The notes beneath the pieces were generated by a model. The model did not search any database. It worked only from the letters and a program-made list of their open reading frames with translations, and was not told where the DNA came from. From Aquabacter sp. L1I39 (lineage in GTDB: Bacteria; Pseudomonadota; Alphaproteobacteria; Rhizobiales; Xanthobacteraceae), in assembly GCF_017742835.1 (NCBI RefSeq), contig NZ_CP072392.1, positions 201,559 through 265,558 of the forward strand: a stretch of DNA of 64,000 nt, given 5' to 3'. This document shows, in pieces, positions 7,754 to 16,137 of the stretch (within the stretch, counting starts at the first letter, position 1; each line of letters opens with the position of its first letter). The position numbers were made by a program, and so were the translations under genes.

Positions 7754-9109
7754 ATGGGCATGAGCGGGACGGGGCGTCATCCGACCCTTGGGGAATTGTC
7801 GCGCGGCCAGATGCCGGAGGGGGCGCGCCTCGCCTTCCGGCCCTATTGGTGGGACGCCGCGCCCCGGCCGGAGCCGGACGCAATGCCCTTGCCCGAGCGC
7901 GCCGACGTGGTCGTCATCGGCTCCGGCTTCACCGGCCTCTCGGCCGCTCTCACCCTGGTGCGCAACGGCCGCGTGCCCTTGGTGCTGGAGCGGGAAGTGC
8001 CGGGCTTCGGCGCCTCCACCCGCAATGGCGGGCAGATCGGCAGCGGCAACCAGAAATTCCGCGTGCAGCATCTCATCGCCCTGCGCGGGGCAGAGAAGGC
8101 CCGGGCGATGCTGCGCGAGGGCGTGGCCATGCTCGATTACATCGCGGACCTGGTGGCGCGGGAGCAGATCGCCTGCGATTTTGCCCGCTGCGGCCGCTTT
8201 CGTGGCGCCATCCGCCCCGCCCATTACGAGGCCATGGCCCGCGACATGGAGGATCTCTTCGCGTTCGCGGGCGTGGAGAGCTTCATGGTGCCGCGCGCCG
8301 AGCAGCACCGGGAAATCGGCTCGGACCTGTTCCATGGCGGCTCGGTCCTGCCGGGGGACGCCAGTCTCCATCCCGGCCGCTATCATGCGGGGCTGATGGC
8401 GCGGATCCTTGCCGCCGGAGGGGCCGTGATTGGCGGGGCGGGGGTGACGGGTATCCGCGTGGAACCGGACGGTTTCAGCCTCGCAACGCCACGGGGCGCC
8501 GTGCGTTGCCGGGCGGTGATCGTGGCCACCAACGGCTATACGGACGGCATGCTGCCGGAACTGAAGCGGCGCATCGTGCCGGTGGGCTCGGGGCTGATCG
8601 CGACGGGGGAAATACCGTCGGCCTTGTTCAAGCCATTGATGCCCACGGACCGCGTCTACGGCAACACCAACCGCGTCTTCTCTTATTTTCGCGCGGCGCC
8701 GGGCGAACGGCGGATCGTGTGGGGCGGACGGGTGGGGCGCCTTGCCTCCGACCGCTCACCGGCTGCCTATGCCCATCTCGCCCGCGATCTTTTGGAGACC
8801 TTTCCGGCGCTCTCCGACGTGCCCGTGACCCATGGATGGGACGGCCGCATCGGCTATACCTATGACGAGGTGCCCCATCTCGGCCGCACGCGGCAGGGGG
8901 TGCATTACGCGCTCGGCTATTGCGGCACCGGCGTCTCCCGCGCCACCTATTTCGGCCACAAGGTGGCCCTGCAGGTGCTCGGCGCGCCGCAAGGGCGCAC
9001 CGCCTTTGACGATCTCGCCTTCCCCGCTTTTCCCGTCCACCCCGTCGCCAAGCGCGCGGTGCCTGTGGTTGAGACCTGGTACCGGCTTCGGGACACCTAC
9101 GATTTCTAG
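7754..9109 (+). CDS. FAD-dependent amine oxidase, DAO/PuuB-like family
   Basis: A 451-residue flavoprotein of the glycine/D-amino-acid oxidase (DAO) superfamily. The FAD Rossmann loop is at residues 51-70 (VVVIGSGFTGLSAAL, GxGxxG at 56-61), followed by STRNGGQIG, the loop near the flavin in gamma-glutamylputrescine-oxidase-like enzymes, and a C-terminal FAD motif HYALGYCGTGVSRATYFG. Such enzymes oxidise secondary or primary amine groups to imines, forming hydrogen peroxide or reducing quinone. Lying opposite glnT and followed by RidA, it probably oxidises the glutamylated or N-alkylated amino acid made by the glnT-glx products. An ATG at 7754 with AGAGGGG four bases upstream is chosen; 7760 is equally possible. 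Longer upstream starts would overlap the operator and are unlikely. Confidence 0.82.
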   Translation: MGMSGTGRHPTLGELSRGQMPEGARLAFRPYWWDAAPRPEPDAMPLPERADVVVIGSGFTGLSAALTLVRNGRVPLVLEREVPGFGASTRNGGQIGSGNQKFRVQHLIALRGAEKARAMLREGVAMLDYIADLVAREQIACDFARCGRFRGAIRPAHYEAMARDMEDLFAFAGVESFMVPRAEQHREIGSDLFHGGSVLPGDASLHPGRYHAGLMARILAAGGAVIGGAGVTGIRVEPDGFSLATPRGAVRCRAVIVATNGYTDGMLPELKRRIVPVGSGLIATGEIPSALFKPLMPTDRVYGNTNRVFSYFRAAPGERRIVWGGRVGRLASDRSPAAYAHLARDLLETFPALSDVPVTHGWDGRIGYTYDEVPHLGRTRQGVHYALGYCGTGVSRATYFGHKVALQVLGAPQGRTAFDDLAFPAFPVHPVAKRAVPVVETWYRLRDTYDF

Positions 9110-9120
9110 AGGAAGAGAAG

Positions 9121-9516
9121 ATGAACCAAAGCATGTCCCCCGCTCGGCGCAATATTTCCTCCGGCGGAGCCTATGAAAGCGTGTTCGGCTATTCCCGCGC
9201 GGTGCGGGTGGGCGACGACATCCATGTGTCCGGCACTTGCGCCCCCGTGGGGCATGAGGAAAGTGATGCGCAGACCCAGACCCGCGCCATCCTGACCATT
9301 GTCGAGAAGGTGCTGACCGAGGCGGGCGGGCGCCTGGAGGACGTGGTGCGCACGGTGGTCTATGTGCGCGACATGGCGGATGCGGACGGCGTCGCCCGCG
9401 CCCATCTGGAGCGCTTCGACGCCATCCGCCCGGCGAGCACATTGGTGCAGGTCACCTCCATGCTGCGGCCCTGGCAGAAGGTGGAAATCGAGACCTATGC
9501 CAAGGTGATGGCATAG
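9121..9516 (+). CDS. RidA/YjgF/YER057c-family deaminase
   Basis: A 131-residue small trimeric RidA-type protein. Visible family features are the N-terminal SGGAYESVFGYSRAVRVGDDIHVSGT strand region and LEDVVRTVVYVRDMADAD, in which the Arg of VVRT corresponds to the conserved substrate-carboxylate ligand. RidA proteins hydrolyse reactive enamine/imine products of amino acid dehydratases and oxidases to keto acids plus ammonia. The gene begins 11 bases after the FAD oxidase stop and has GAGGAAGAG as ribosome site, so the two are cotranscribed. Clearing the imine made by that oxidase is the obvious role. Confidence 0.87.
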   Translation: MNQSMSPARRNISSGGAYESVFGYSRAVRVGDDIHVSGTCAPVGHEESDAQTQTRAILTIVEKVLTEAGGRLEDVVRTVVYVRDMADADGVARAHLERFDAIRPASTLVQVTSMLRPWQKVEIETYAKVMA

Positions 9517-9548
9517 GTTTCGCAGTCGTCCATCCCCCGCCGTTCCGC

Positions 9549-10010
9549 TCAGGCATAGCGCAGCGGGACGGCGGTGGTGTATTTCAGCTCCTCCATGGAG
9601 ATGAAAGAGGTGACGTCGGTGAAGTCCACCTCGCTGATCATCTTCTTATAGACCGCGTCATAGACCTCGACGCTCGGCACCACCAGGCGCAGCAGATAGT
9701 CCATGTCCCCGGTGAGGCGGTAGGCCTCCACGATCTCGGGGATGCCCTGGATGACCTTTCGGAACGCATCGAGCCAGGCCATGGAATGGCGGGACGTGCG
9801 CACGCCCACGAACACCGTCATGGCCACATTGGCCTTGCGCCGGTCCACCAGCGCCACCTTTTTGCTGATGAGCCCGTCCTCCTCCAGCGCCTTGATGCGG
9901 CGCCAGCAGGCGGAGGTGGAGAGCCCCACCTTGTCCGCGAGATCGGCCACCGGAAGGGTGGCGTCCTCCTGCAGGCTCTCCAGAATCCGTTTGTCCCGAA
10001 TGTCCAGCAT
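9549..10010 (-). CDS. Lrp/AsnC-family transcriptional regulator
   Basis: A 153-residue regulator with the classic opening LDIRDKRILESLQED, a winged helix-turn-helix (VADLADKVGLSTSACWRRIKALEE, about residues 20-50) and a C-terminal RAM/AsnC ligand domain with YRLTGDMDYLLRLVVPSVEVYD. These proteins form octamers and usually control a divergent transport or catabolic operon in response to an amino acid. The ATG at 10010 gives the normal family length; the open frame continues far upstream only because of high GC. It is divergent from the racemase gene at 10179, with a perfect palindrome ACGCAAT-N3-ATTGCGT between them, so it most likely controls the 10.2-19.3 kb operon. Confidence 0.9.
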   Translation of the reverse strand: MLDIRDKRILESLQEDATLPVADLADKVGLSTSACWRRIKALEEDGLISKKVALVDRRKANVAMTVFVGVRTSRHSMAWLDAFRKVIQGIPEIVEAYRLTGDMDYLLRLVVPSVEVYDAVYKKMISEVDFTDVTSFISMEELKYTTAVPLRYA

Positions 10011-10072
10011 GCGCGCCTCGTTTGCTTGCAGGTTCAAGGATGCGCAAAAATTTTCGACATATGCAAGATCAA

Positions 10073-10089
10073 ACGCAATGAGATTGCGT
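10073..10089. promoter_or_regulatory. Candidate Lrp/AsnC operator
   Basis: ACGCAATGAGATTGCGT is a perfect 7-bp inverted repeat around a 3-base centre in the 168-bp region between the divergent regulator and racemase genes. Size and position fit an Lrp-type site. It is 90 bases before the racemase start. Confidence 0.6.
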
Positions 10090-10178
10090 ATTCTAACGAA
10101 AGTATGCCGAAAGACGCGCACTTCCTCCGCACGGCCCGGGATAACGTTCCTGTGACTTTGATGTGAGGGAGATGTCCA

Positions 10179-10901
10179 GTGTCTCGGACAATCGGACTGA
10201 TCGGCGGTATGAGTTGGGAAAGCACGGCCGTTTATTACAAGGAAATCAATGAATTGGTGCGGGATCGCCGGGGCGGTCTCGCCTCCGCCGACATCCTGCT
10301 CCACTCGGTGAATTTCGACGAGATCGTCTCCATGCAGAAGGCCGGCCGCTGGGACCTGGCCGAGCAGGCGCTGGCCAATACCGCCAACGGCCTGGTGCGG
10401 GCCGGCGCCGGCTGCATCCTCATCTGCACCAACACCATGCATCTGGTGGCCGATCAGGTGGCGCGCGCGGTTCCCGTGCCGCTGCTGCATATCGTGGACG
10501 TGGTGGGCCATGCGCTGGTGGAGGCGGGCATGAAGAAGCCGCTGCTGCTCGCCACCCGCTACACCATGGAGCAGGATTTCTATCGCGACCGCATGGCGGC
10601 CCGCTTCGGCATCCACATGATGGTGCCCCAGGCGGAAGACCGCACCGGCGTGCACGACATCATTTTCGACGAGCTGTGCCAGGGCGTCATCAAGGACAGC
10701 TCCCGCGCCTTCTATGTGGACGTGATCCGCAAGGCGGCGGAAGCTGGCGCCGATTGCGTGATTCTGGGCTGCACCGAGATCGGCCTGTTGATCGACCACA
10801 AGGACAGCCCGCTGCCGGTGTTCGATTCCACCAAGCTCCATGCCCGGGCGGCGGTCGATTTCTTCGACGGCTCGCTTCAGGTGGAAACCGTCGCGGCCTG
10901 A
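10179..10901 (+). CDS. Aspartate/glutamate racemase-family protein
   Basis: A 240-residue cofactor-independent racemase of the Asp/Glu racemase superfamily. It begins IGLIGGMSWEST, typical of the YgeA/aspartate-racemase branch, and has the two catalytic cysteines in CTNTMH (Cys83) and GCTEIG (Cys198). Such enzymes invert the alpha carbon by a two-base mechanism; relatives racemise hydantoins or other amino-acid derivatives. The GTG start at 10179 has GAGGGAG seven bases upstream. It is the first gene of a forward operon that continues with a FAD oxidase, ATC-hydrolase-like proteins, an ABC importer and an M20 hydrolase. Racemisation of an imported amino-acid-like compound, possibly before ring opening, is an inference from that context. 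Confidence 0.85.
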   Translation: MSRTIGLIGGMSWESTAVYYKEINELVRDRRGGLASADILLHSVNFDEIVSMQKAGRWDLAEQALANTANGLVRAGAGCILICTNTMHLVADQVARAVPVPLLHIVDVVGHALVEAGMKKPLLLATRYTMEQDFYRDRMAARFGIHMMVPQAEDRTGVHDIIFDELCQGVIKDSSRAFYVDVIRKAAEAGADCVILGCTEIGLLIDHKDSPLPVFDSTKLHARAAVDFFDGSLQVETVAA

Positions 10902-10929
10902 AGCGCCGCTGAAGACCGGATCTTGCCCC

Positions 10930-12231
10930 ATGACACAGCCCGTGCCTTTTCCTCCCTCCCTCTGGGCGTCGGTGACCCCCGACCGGCCCGCCGCGCCCGC
11001 GCTGGAGGGTGAGATCCGGGCCGATATGGCCGTGGTGGGGGCGGGGTTCACGGGCCTGTCCACCGCGCTGGCCTTGGCCGAGCGGGGGCACAAGGTGGTG
11101 GTGGTGGAAGCGGCCCGTGCCGGCTGGGGCGCGTCCGGGCGCAACAATGGCCAGGTCATCCCCACCATGACCGGCGCCGAGCCGGACGTGATGGCGGAGC
11201 GTTTCGGCGCGGTGGGCGAGCGCTTCGCCCAATTGGTGTCGGACAGCGCGGCGAACCTGTTCAAATTGGTGCGCCGGCTCGACCTGAAATGCGAGGCGGA
11301 ACAGACCGGCTGGTTCCAGCCCGCCCATTCCCCCGGCCGCGTGAAGCTCTCCGCCGCGCGGGTGGAGGCCTGGGCCCGGCGCGGGGCACCGGTTAGCCTC
11401 TTGAGCGCCGATGAGACCGCGGCGCTCACCGGCTCGCGCGCCTGGTATGGCGGCATGCTCAACCGCTCGGGCGGCCACATCAATCCGCTCGCTTATGCCC
11501 GCGCCTTGGCCGGCGCGGCGGTGGCGGCGGGGGTATCCCTCTATGAGAACAGCCCCGTCCAGTCGGTGGAGCGCACGCCCGCCGGCTGGGTGGTCTCCAC
11601 GGCGAAGGGCCGGGTGATCGCCGATCAGGTGATGATGGCGGCCAATGGCTATACGGACTGGTTCGCCCCCGGCCTTGCGCCGCGCCTTGCCCATTCGCTG
11701 GTGCCGGTCCTGTCCTGGCAGATGGCGACCGCGCCCCAGCCGGAGGCGGTGCGGGCGAAGGTCTTGCCTGGCCGGCAGGCGCTCTCCGACACCCACGGCG
11801 ACCTGCGCTTCTTCCGCTGGGATGCGCGCGGGCGCCTCGTGTCCGGCGGCGCGCTCATCGTGCCCTTCAATGGCGCGGAGCGCCTGAAGCGGCTGATCGG
11901 CGCGCGCCTTGCGGGCATCTTCCCGCAAATGGGCGTGCCCACGTTCGATTTCGTCTGGAACGGCCGCATCGGCATGACCGACGACCGCATGCCCCGCTTC
12001 CATCGGGTGGCCGACGGGCTGTGGGCCTGGGTCGCCTGCAACGGGCGCGGCGTCGCGCTCTCCAGCGCGCTGGGTCCCGTCTTCGCCGACGCCATGGAAG
12101 GCAAGGCGGAGGCGGATCTTCCGGTGCCGCTGACCCCCGTGCGGCCCTATCCGTTCCATGGGGTGGCCAAACTCGTCGCCCCCACCCTGCTCGCCTGGTA
12201 TCGGCATAAGGATGCCGTCGAGCCCTCCTGA
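10930..12231 (+). CDS. Second FAD-dependent oxidoreductase, DAO/PuuB-like
   Basis: A 433-residue DAO-superfamily flavoprotein. The N-terminal Rossmann segment is at about residues 33-52 (MAVVGAGFTGLSTALALAERG), then ASGRNNGQVIPTM beside the flavin and a C-terminal WNGRIGMTDDRMPRFH plus ACNGRGVALSSALG. It is clearly related to the oxidase at 7754-9109 but diverged. It starts 28 bases after the racemase, with a start (ATG 10930) lacking a strong ribosome site, so translation may be coupled. It could oxidise a D-amino acid, a cyclic secondary amine such as a thiazolidine or proline analogue, or an N-alkyl amino acid. The operon with ring-hydrolase-like proteins favours a cyclic or N-substituted amino acid, but this is not shown by the sequence. 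Confidence 0.8.
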   Translation: MTQPVPFPPSLWASVTPDRPAAPALEGEIRADMAVVGAGFTGLSTALALAERGHKVVVVEAARAGWGASGRNNGQVIPTMTGAEPDVMAERFGAVGERFAQLVSDSAANLFKLVRRLDLKCEAEQTGWFQPAHSPGRVKLSAARVEAWARRGAPVSLLSADETAALTGSRAWYGGMLNRSGGHINPLAYARALAGAAVAAGVSLYENSPVQSVERTPAGWVVSTAKGRVIADQVMMAANGYTDWFAPGLAPRLAHSLVPVLSWQMATAPQPEAVRAKVLPGRQALSDTHGDLRFFRWDARGRLVSGGALIVPFNGAERLKRLIGARLAGIFPQMGVPTFDFVWNGRIGMTDDRMPRFHRVADGLWAWVACNGRGVALSSALGPVFADAMEGKAEADLPVPLTPVRPYPFHGVAKLVAPTLLAWYRHKDAVEPS

Positions 12232-12267
12232 CACACCAATACCGTCCATCCAGAGAAGGAAGAGGTC

Positions 12268-12774
12268 ATGACCGAGAGCTCGCCCAGCGGCCGCATGGTG
12301 CCCATCGAGTGGCTCCAGGGCGCGTTCAACATGCGCGCCGCCGCCTATGCCAACATGTTCGACGTGCTGCGCGAGGCGTTCGGCACCGAGCGGGCGGTGG
12401 AACTCTCCAGCGAGGCCACCCGCCGCATGGGCGCCACCATGGGCGCACGCTTCGCCGATCTCGGCCCCGCCGATCTGCCGGGCCTGAAGGACCGCTTTCT
12501 GGGCGGCATTCCCGCCGGCGATGTCCTCTTCCAGCCCGAGGTGCGCCAGTGCGACGCGGAGCGGCTGGAGATCAAGTTCCACCGCTGCCCCCTGAAGGAA
12601 GCCTGGGCCGGAATGGGCCGCTCGGACGCAGACCTGGAGCTTCTGTGCAAGGCGGGCGGGGCCATTGATGGCGGGCTCTTCAGCGCCGCCGGCTTCGTCT
12701 TCAAGGGCGAGACCTGGCATCCCGGCGAGGAGGGCTGCTGCCGCCTGATCGTGGAACCGGGGAAGGCGGCCTGA
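12268..12774 (+). CDS. ATC-hydrolase-family protein (first copy)
   Basis: A 168-residue protein that resembles the L-2-amino-thiazoline-4-carboxylic acid (ATC) hydrolase family. The recognisable parts are KFHRCPLKEAW (Cys107), ELLCKAGGAIDGG (Cys127) and a terminal EEGCCRLIV (Cys157-158); a helical N-terminal half covers 1-75. In pseudomonads the founding member AtcB opens the thiazoline ring of L-ATC to N-carbamoyl-L-cysteine, but most family members are uncharacterised. GGAAGAGG precedes the ATG. It is the third gene of the racemase operon and a different, strongly diverged family member occurs at 17623-18138 on the other side of the ABC transporter. Assignment rests on pattern memory and should be read as family-level only. 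Confidence 0.68.
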   Translation: MTESSPSGRMVPIEWLQGAFNMRAAAYANMFDVLREAFGTERAVELSSEATRRMGATMGARFADLGPADLPGLKDRFLGGIPAGDVLFQPEVRQCDAERLEIKFHRCPLKEAWAGMGRSDADLELLCKAGGAIDGGLFSAAGFVFKGETWHPGEEGCCRLIVEPGKAA

Positions 12775-12851
12775 AATCCCGCTGCCCTGCGTTTCGACGC
12801 GCACAAAAAACAGGCTAAAAAGAACCCATCACCCCTTCCAGAGACGTGAGC

Positions 12852-14006
12852 ATGACTGACATGACCCGTTCCCCCACTCGCCGCGCCTTTGTCGGCCTTG
12901 CGCTGACATCCGCAACTCTTGCCACCGTCGCCGCCGGCGCCCTGGTGGGCCCGGCCTTCGCGGCCGATCCCATCAAGATCGGCTACCAGCTGCCTTTGAC
13001 CGGCAACACCGCCCAGTACGGCCAGGACTTCAAGACCGCTGCCGAGATCGCACTCGCCCGCTTCAACGCCTCCGGCCGCCTGCCGGTGAAGGTGGAGATC
13101 GTGTTCGAGGACAGCCGCTCGGACGCCAAGGAAGGCGTCGCCATCGCCCGCAAGTTCGTGGACGACCCGGCCATTGTGGGCGTACTGGGCGATTTTACCT
13201 CCGGCGTCTCCATGGCCTCGGCGCAGGTCTATAAGGAGGCGGGCATGCCCCAGCTCTCCCAGACCGCCTCCCACCCGGACTATGCCAAGATTTCCGAATG
13301 GCAGTTCCGCAACATCACCACCCAGGCGGGCGAAGGCCCCTATAATGCGGCCTGGATGCTCAAGAAGGGCATCAAGAAGGTGGCGCTCGTGGGCGAGCAG
13401 ACCGACTGGGGCCAGACTTCGGTGAAGTATTTCGGCGACGCTTTCGAGGCCGGCGGCGGCAAGGTGGTGCTGACCGAATTCTTCAATCGCGGCCTGCCCG
13501 ACTTCCGCTCGCTGCTGACCAAGATCCAGCGCGCCAAGCCCGATGCCATCTACACCGCGTTCTTCTATGAGGACGCGGCCAATTTCCTCAAGCAGATGAA
13601 GCAGCTCGGGATCAATATCCCGGTCTATTCCACCTCGGCGGCCCATAACCAGAAGGTCATCGAACTGGCGGGGACCGATGCCGAGGGGCTGTCGCTGACC
13701 ACCAACTTCATGCCCAACAGCCCCAAGCCCGAGGTGAAGGACTTCGTGGCCGAGTGGGTGAAGGTGCGCGGCGCCGAGCCCGGCCAGTTCCCGGCGCAGG
13801 CCTTCGATGCCGTGAACATCATGCTCGACGCCATCGTGAAGTCCTATCCCAACGTCACCCGCGCCAAGGTGCGCGACGCGCTGGCGGCCACCAAGGACTT
13901 CCCCGGCGTGACCGGCACCACCACCTTCGGCCCCGACCGCGAGCCGGTGAAGCAGCTCATGAAGGTGCGCATCATCAACGGCGTGTTCACCCCCGTCGAC
14001 GAATGA
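12852..14006 (+). CDS. Liv-type ABC transporter substrate-binding protein
   Basis: A 384-residue periplasmic receptor of the branched-chain amino acid (Peripl_BP_6) type. A twin-arginine-like leader (PTRRAFVGLAL, cut after about residue 37 at AFAADP) precedes the mature start PIKIGYQLPLTGNTAQYGQD. Later Venus-flytrap features include GVLGDFTSGVSMASAQVYKEAG, PQLSQTASHPDY and KKVALVGEQTDWGQTS. It should bind the compound handled by the operon and deliver it to the LivH/LivM permease that follows. ATG 12852 is used; a GTG two codons upstream is also in frame. A strong hairpin lies just after the stop codon, as often seen where a receptor must outnumber its permease. Confidence 0.88.
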   Translation: MTDMTRSPTRRAFVGLALTSATLATVAAGALVGPAFAADPIKIGYQLPLTGNTAQYGQDFKTAAEIALARFNASGRLPVKVEIVFEDSRSDAKEGVAIARKFVDDPAIVGVLGDFTSGVSMASAQVYKEAGMPQLSQTASHPDYAKISEWQFRNITTQAGEGPYNAAWMLKKGIKKVALVGEQTDWGQTSVKYFGDAFEAGGGKVVLTEFFNRGLPDFRSLLTKIQRAKPDAIYTAFFYEDAANFLKQMKQLGINIPVYSTSAAHNQKVIELAGTDAEGLSLTTNFMPNSPKPEVKDFVAEWVKVRGAEPGQFPAQAFDAVNIMLDAIVKSYPNVTRAKVRDALAATKDFPGVTGTTTFGPDREPVKQLMKVRIINGVFTPVDE

Positions 14007-14012
14007 GCCAAA

Positions 14013-14039
14013 GGCGGGAGGGCGCGGTGCCCTCCCGCC
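14013..14039 (+). other. Intercistronic hairpin after the receptor gene
   Basis: A perfect 11-bp GC-rich stem (14013-14023 with 14029-14039, 5-base loop) begins seven bases after the receptor stop. No T tract follows, so it is more likely an mRNA 3'-end stabiliser or partial attenuator than a full terminator. The remaining 180 bases to livH hold only a small G5C/GC5 hairpin (14165-14178) and no gene. Confidence 0.6.
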
Positions 14040-14219
14040 CTCCCACGCCGCCGTCTCCACTTGCTTGAAGCGCTTGGAGCCTATTCGCCCGCAGATGAGA
14101 CGGGACGCGGGGAGAGCCCCCGTCCGCGCGCTGCGCCAATCGCCATCCATCATCCGGTGCGTGAGGGGGCTTGCCCCCAAGGACGCCGGCGGTCCGCGAC
14201 CCGACGGAAAGGGCCCTCC

Positions 14220-15134
14220 GTGATCGACCCGTATTATCTGCAACAACTGGCCATCGGCCTGTCACAGGGCGTCATCTACGCCTTGATGGCCATCGGCTTC
14301 ACGCTGATCTTCGGCGTGCTCAACGTGGTGAACTTCGCCCATGGCGAGGTCTATACGCTCGGCGCCTTCGTGGGCCTTATCTTCATCACCGCCTTCGCGC
14401 CGCCCTTCCTGGTGGTGCTGTTCGTGGTGCTGGCGGTGGGTGCGGCCATGGGGGTGGGGCTGGAGCGCATCGCCTTCAAGCCGTTCCGGCGCTTCTCGGA
14501 CGAGGCCTCGCTGAAATCCCGCGCCATGCGGGAATCCACGCTCATGTCCTCGCTGGCGGTGTCCATCGTCGCCCGCGAGGGGCTGGAATATGCCTTCGGC
14601 TCGCAGATGCAGACGGTGCCGTTCGAGTATCTCATCAACACCCCCATCGAGATCGGCCCCATCACCATCGTCACCGGCGATGTCATCATCTTCGCAGTGG
14701 CGGCAATCATGCTGGCGGGCTTGCAATTCATGCTCACCCGCACCCGGGCGGGGCTCGCCATCCGCGCGGTCTCGGCCAATCCGCTGGGGGCCAAATATGT
14801 GGGCATCGACACCGATCGCACCATCATCACCACCTTCGCGCTCGGCTCCATGATGGGGGCGGGGGCAGGCATCCTGGTGGGGCTCTATTATGGCGCCATC
14901 TTTCCGGCCATGGGCTTCATTCCCGGCATCAAGGCCTTCGTCGCCATGGTCATGGGCGGGCTGTCCTCCATTCCCGGCGCGGTGGTCTGCGCGCTGCTGC
15001 TTGGCCTGTCCGAGGGGCTGGCCACCACCTTCATCTCGTCCAACTGGGCCGACATGGTCGCCTATGGCTTCCTGATCATCACCCTCATCTTTTTTCCGCA
15101 GGGCCTCTTTGGAGCCGGGAGGGAACGTGTCTGA
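14220..15134 (+). CDS. livH: LivH-type ABC permease
   Basis: A 304-residue inner-membrane permease of the LivH family. It has about eight hydrophobic segments, the opening QLAIGLSQGVIYALMAIGFTLIFGVLNVVNFAHGE typical of LivH, and the cytoplasmic coupling region RTRAGLAIRAVSANPLGAKYVGID. The GTG at 14220 is preceded by GGAAAGGG. A longer frame reaches back to about 14061, but that part is not LivH-like. It forms the translocation pore together with LivM, whose gene overlaps it by 8 bases. Between residues about 95 and 125 it has an extra hydrophilic stretch (RRFSDEASLKSRAMRE) longer than in the E. coli protein. Confidence 0.9.
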   Translation: MIDPYYLQQLAIGLSQGVIYALMAIGFTLIFGVLNVVNFAHGEVYTLGAFVGLIFITAFAPPFLVVLFVVLAVGAAMGVGLERIAFKPFRRFSDEASLKSRAMRESTLMSSLAVSIVAREGLEYAFGSQMQTVPFEYLINTPIEIGPITIVTGDVIIFAVAAIMLAGLQFMLTRTRAGLAIRAVSANPLGAKYVGIDTDRTIITTFALGSMMGAGAGILVGLYYGAIFPAMGFIPGIKAFVAMVMGGLSSIPGAVVCALLLGLSEGLATTFISSNWADMVAYGFLIITLIFFPQGLFGAGRERV

Positions 15135-16137
15135 TCTCATGCGCAAAGGCTGGATCGGCAAGATCCTCGTCCTTCTCCTCGTCTTCGCCCTGGTGCCGGC
15201 CGTCCTCGCCTTTTCGGGCAAGGGCTATTTCTTCCAGGTGGCGAATCTCGTCCTCATCTTCGCCCTGCTCGCCGCCTCGCTGCATCTGGTGACGGGCGCC
15301 GCCGGCCTGCTGCATCTGGGCCATGCCGCCTTCTACGGCATCGGCGCCTATGTGGCGGCGCTCCTAGGCACCGATTGGAAGATCGGCTTCGTCTGGGGCC
15401 TGCCGGCGGCGGGCCTGGTGGCGGCGGCCTTCGCCTTTGTGGTGGCGCTGCCCACCATGCGGCTGGTCTCCATTTATTTCGCGGTGGCAACGCTCGCCAT
15501 CGGGCAGATGATCAACACCGTCCTGCTCAACTGGGTGGCGGTGACCAAGGGCCCCAACGGCGTGATGCTGTTCTCGGGCATCAATTTGTTCGGCTTCCCG
15601 CTGAAAGCCCCGCTGGCGGTCTATTTCCTGGTGGCGGTGCTGGTGTCGGTCTCCATTTTCGTGCTGCACCGGCTGAGCCATTCTTATTACGGCAACGCCT
15701 TGCGCTCGCTGCGTGAGGACGACCAGTGCGCCGATGCCATGGGGGTGAACACCGTCAAGCTGAAGATCGAGGTGTTCACCATCTCGGCCTTCTTCGCCGG
15801 CATTGCCGGGGCGCTGTGGGCCTATACGACGGGCTATGTCTCACCCAACGATTTCGGCTTTTCCACCTCCATCCTGATCCTGGCCATGATCGTGGTGGGC
15901 GGGCTCGGCTCGCTGCCGGGGGCCATCATCGGCGCGGTGCTGCTGATCCTGCTGCCCGAATTGCTGCGGGGCCTGGGAGACCTGCGCAACGTGATGGTGG
16001 GCCTCGTCATGTTCTTCTCCATTCTGTTCATGCCCAAGGGCCTGTTCGGCGAGGTCTCCGCCCTCTCCGTGGTGCGGCGGGGCTTCGGCCTGAAATGGCG
16101 CGGGGCGCCCTCCAAGAGCGAGGTGGGCTGGCAATGA
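15127..16137 (+). CDS. livM: LivM-type ABC permease
   Basis: A 336-residue membrane permease with the LivM signature VTGAAGLLHLGHAAFYGIGAYVAALL and the coupling segment GNALRSLREDDQCADAMGVNTVKLKIEVFTISAFFAGIAG. About nine to ten membrane segments are visible. The GTG at 15127, directly after GGGAGGGA, is chosen, giving an 8-base overlap with livH. The C-terminus overlaps livG by ATGA. It pairs with the preceding LivH; the substrate is set by the receptor at 12852-14006. Confidence 0.9.
   Translation: MSDLMRKGWIGKILVLLLVFALVPAVLAFSGKGYFFQVANLVLIFALLAASLHLVTGAAGLLHLGHAAFYGIGAYVAALLGTDWKIGFVWGLPAAGLVAAAFAFVVALPTMRLVSIYFAVATLAIGQMINTVLLNWVAVTKGPNGVMLFSGINLFGFPLKAPLAVYFLVAVLVSVSIFVLHRLSHSYYGNALRSLREDDQCADAMGVNTVKLKIEVFTISAFFAGIAGALWAYTTGYVSPNDFGFSTSILILAMIVVGGLGSLPGAIIGAVLLILLPELLRGLGDLRNVMVGLVMFFSILFMPKGLFGEVSALSVVRRGFGLKWRGAPSKSEVGWQ

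Noticed and set aside
10011..11483. Upstream extension of the Lrp/AsnC frame to 644 codons
   Set aside because: Only the last 153 residues are Lrp-like; the rest is antisense to the racemase and oxidase genes.
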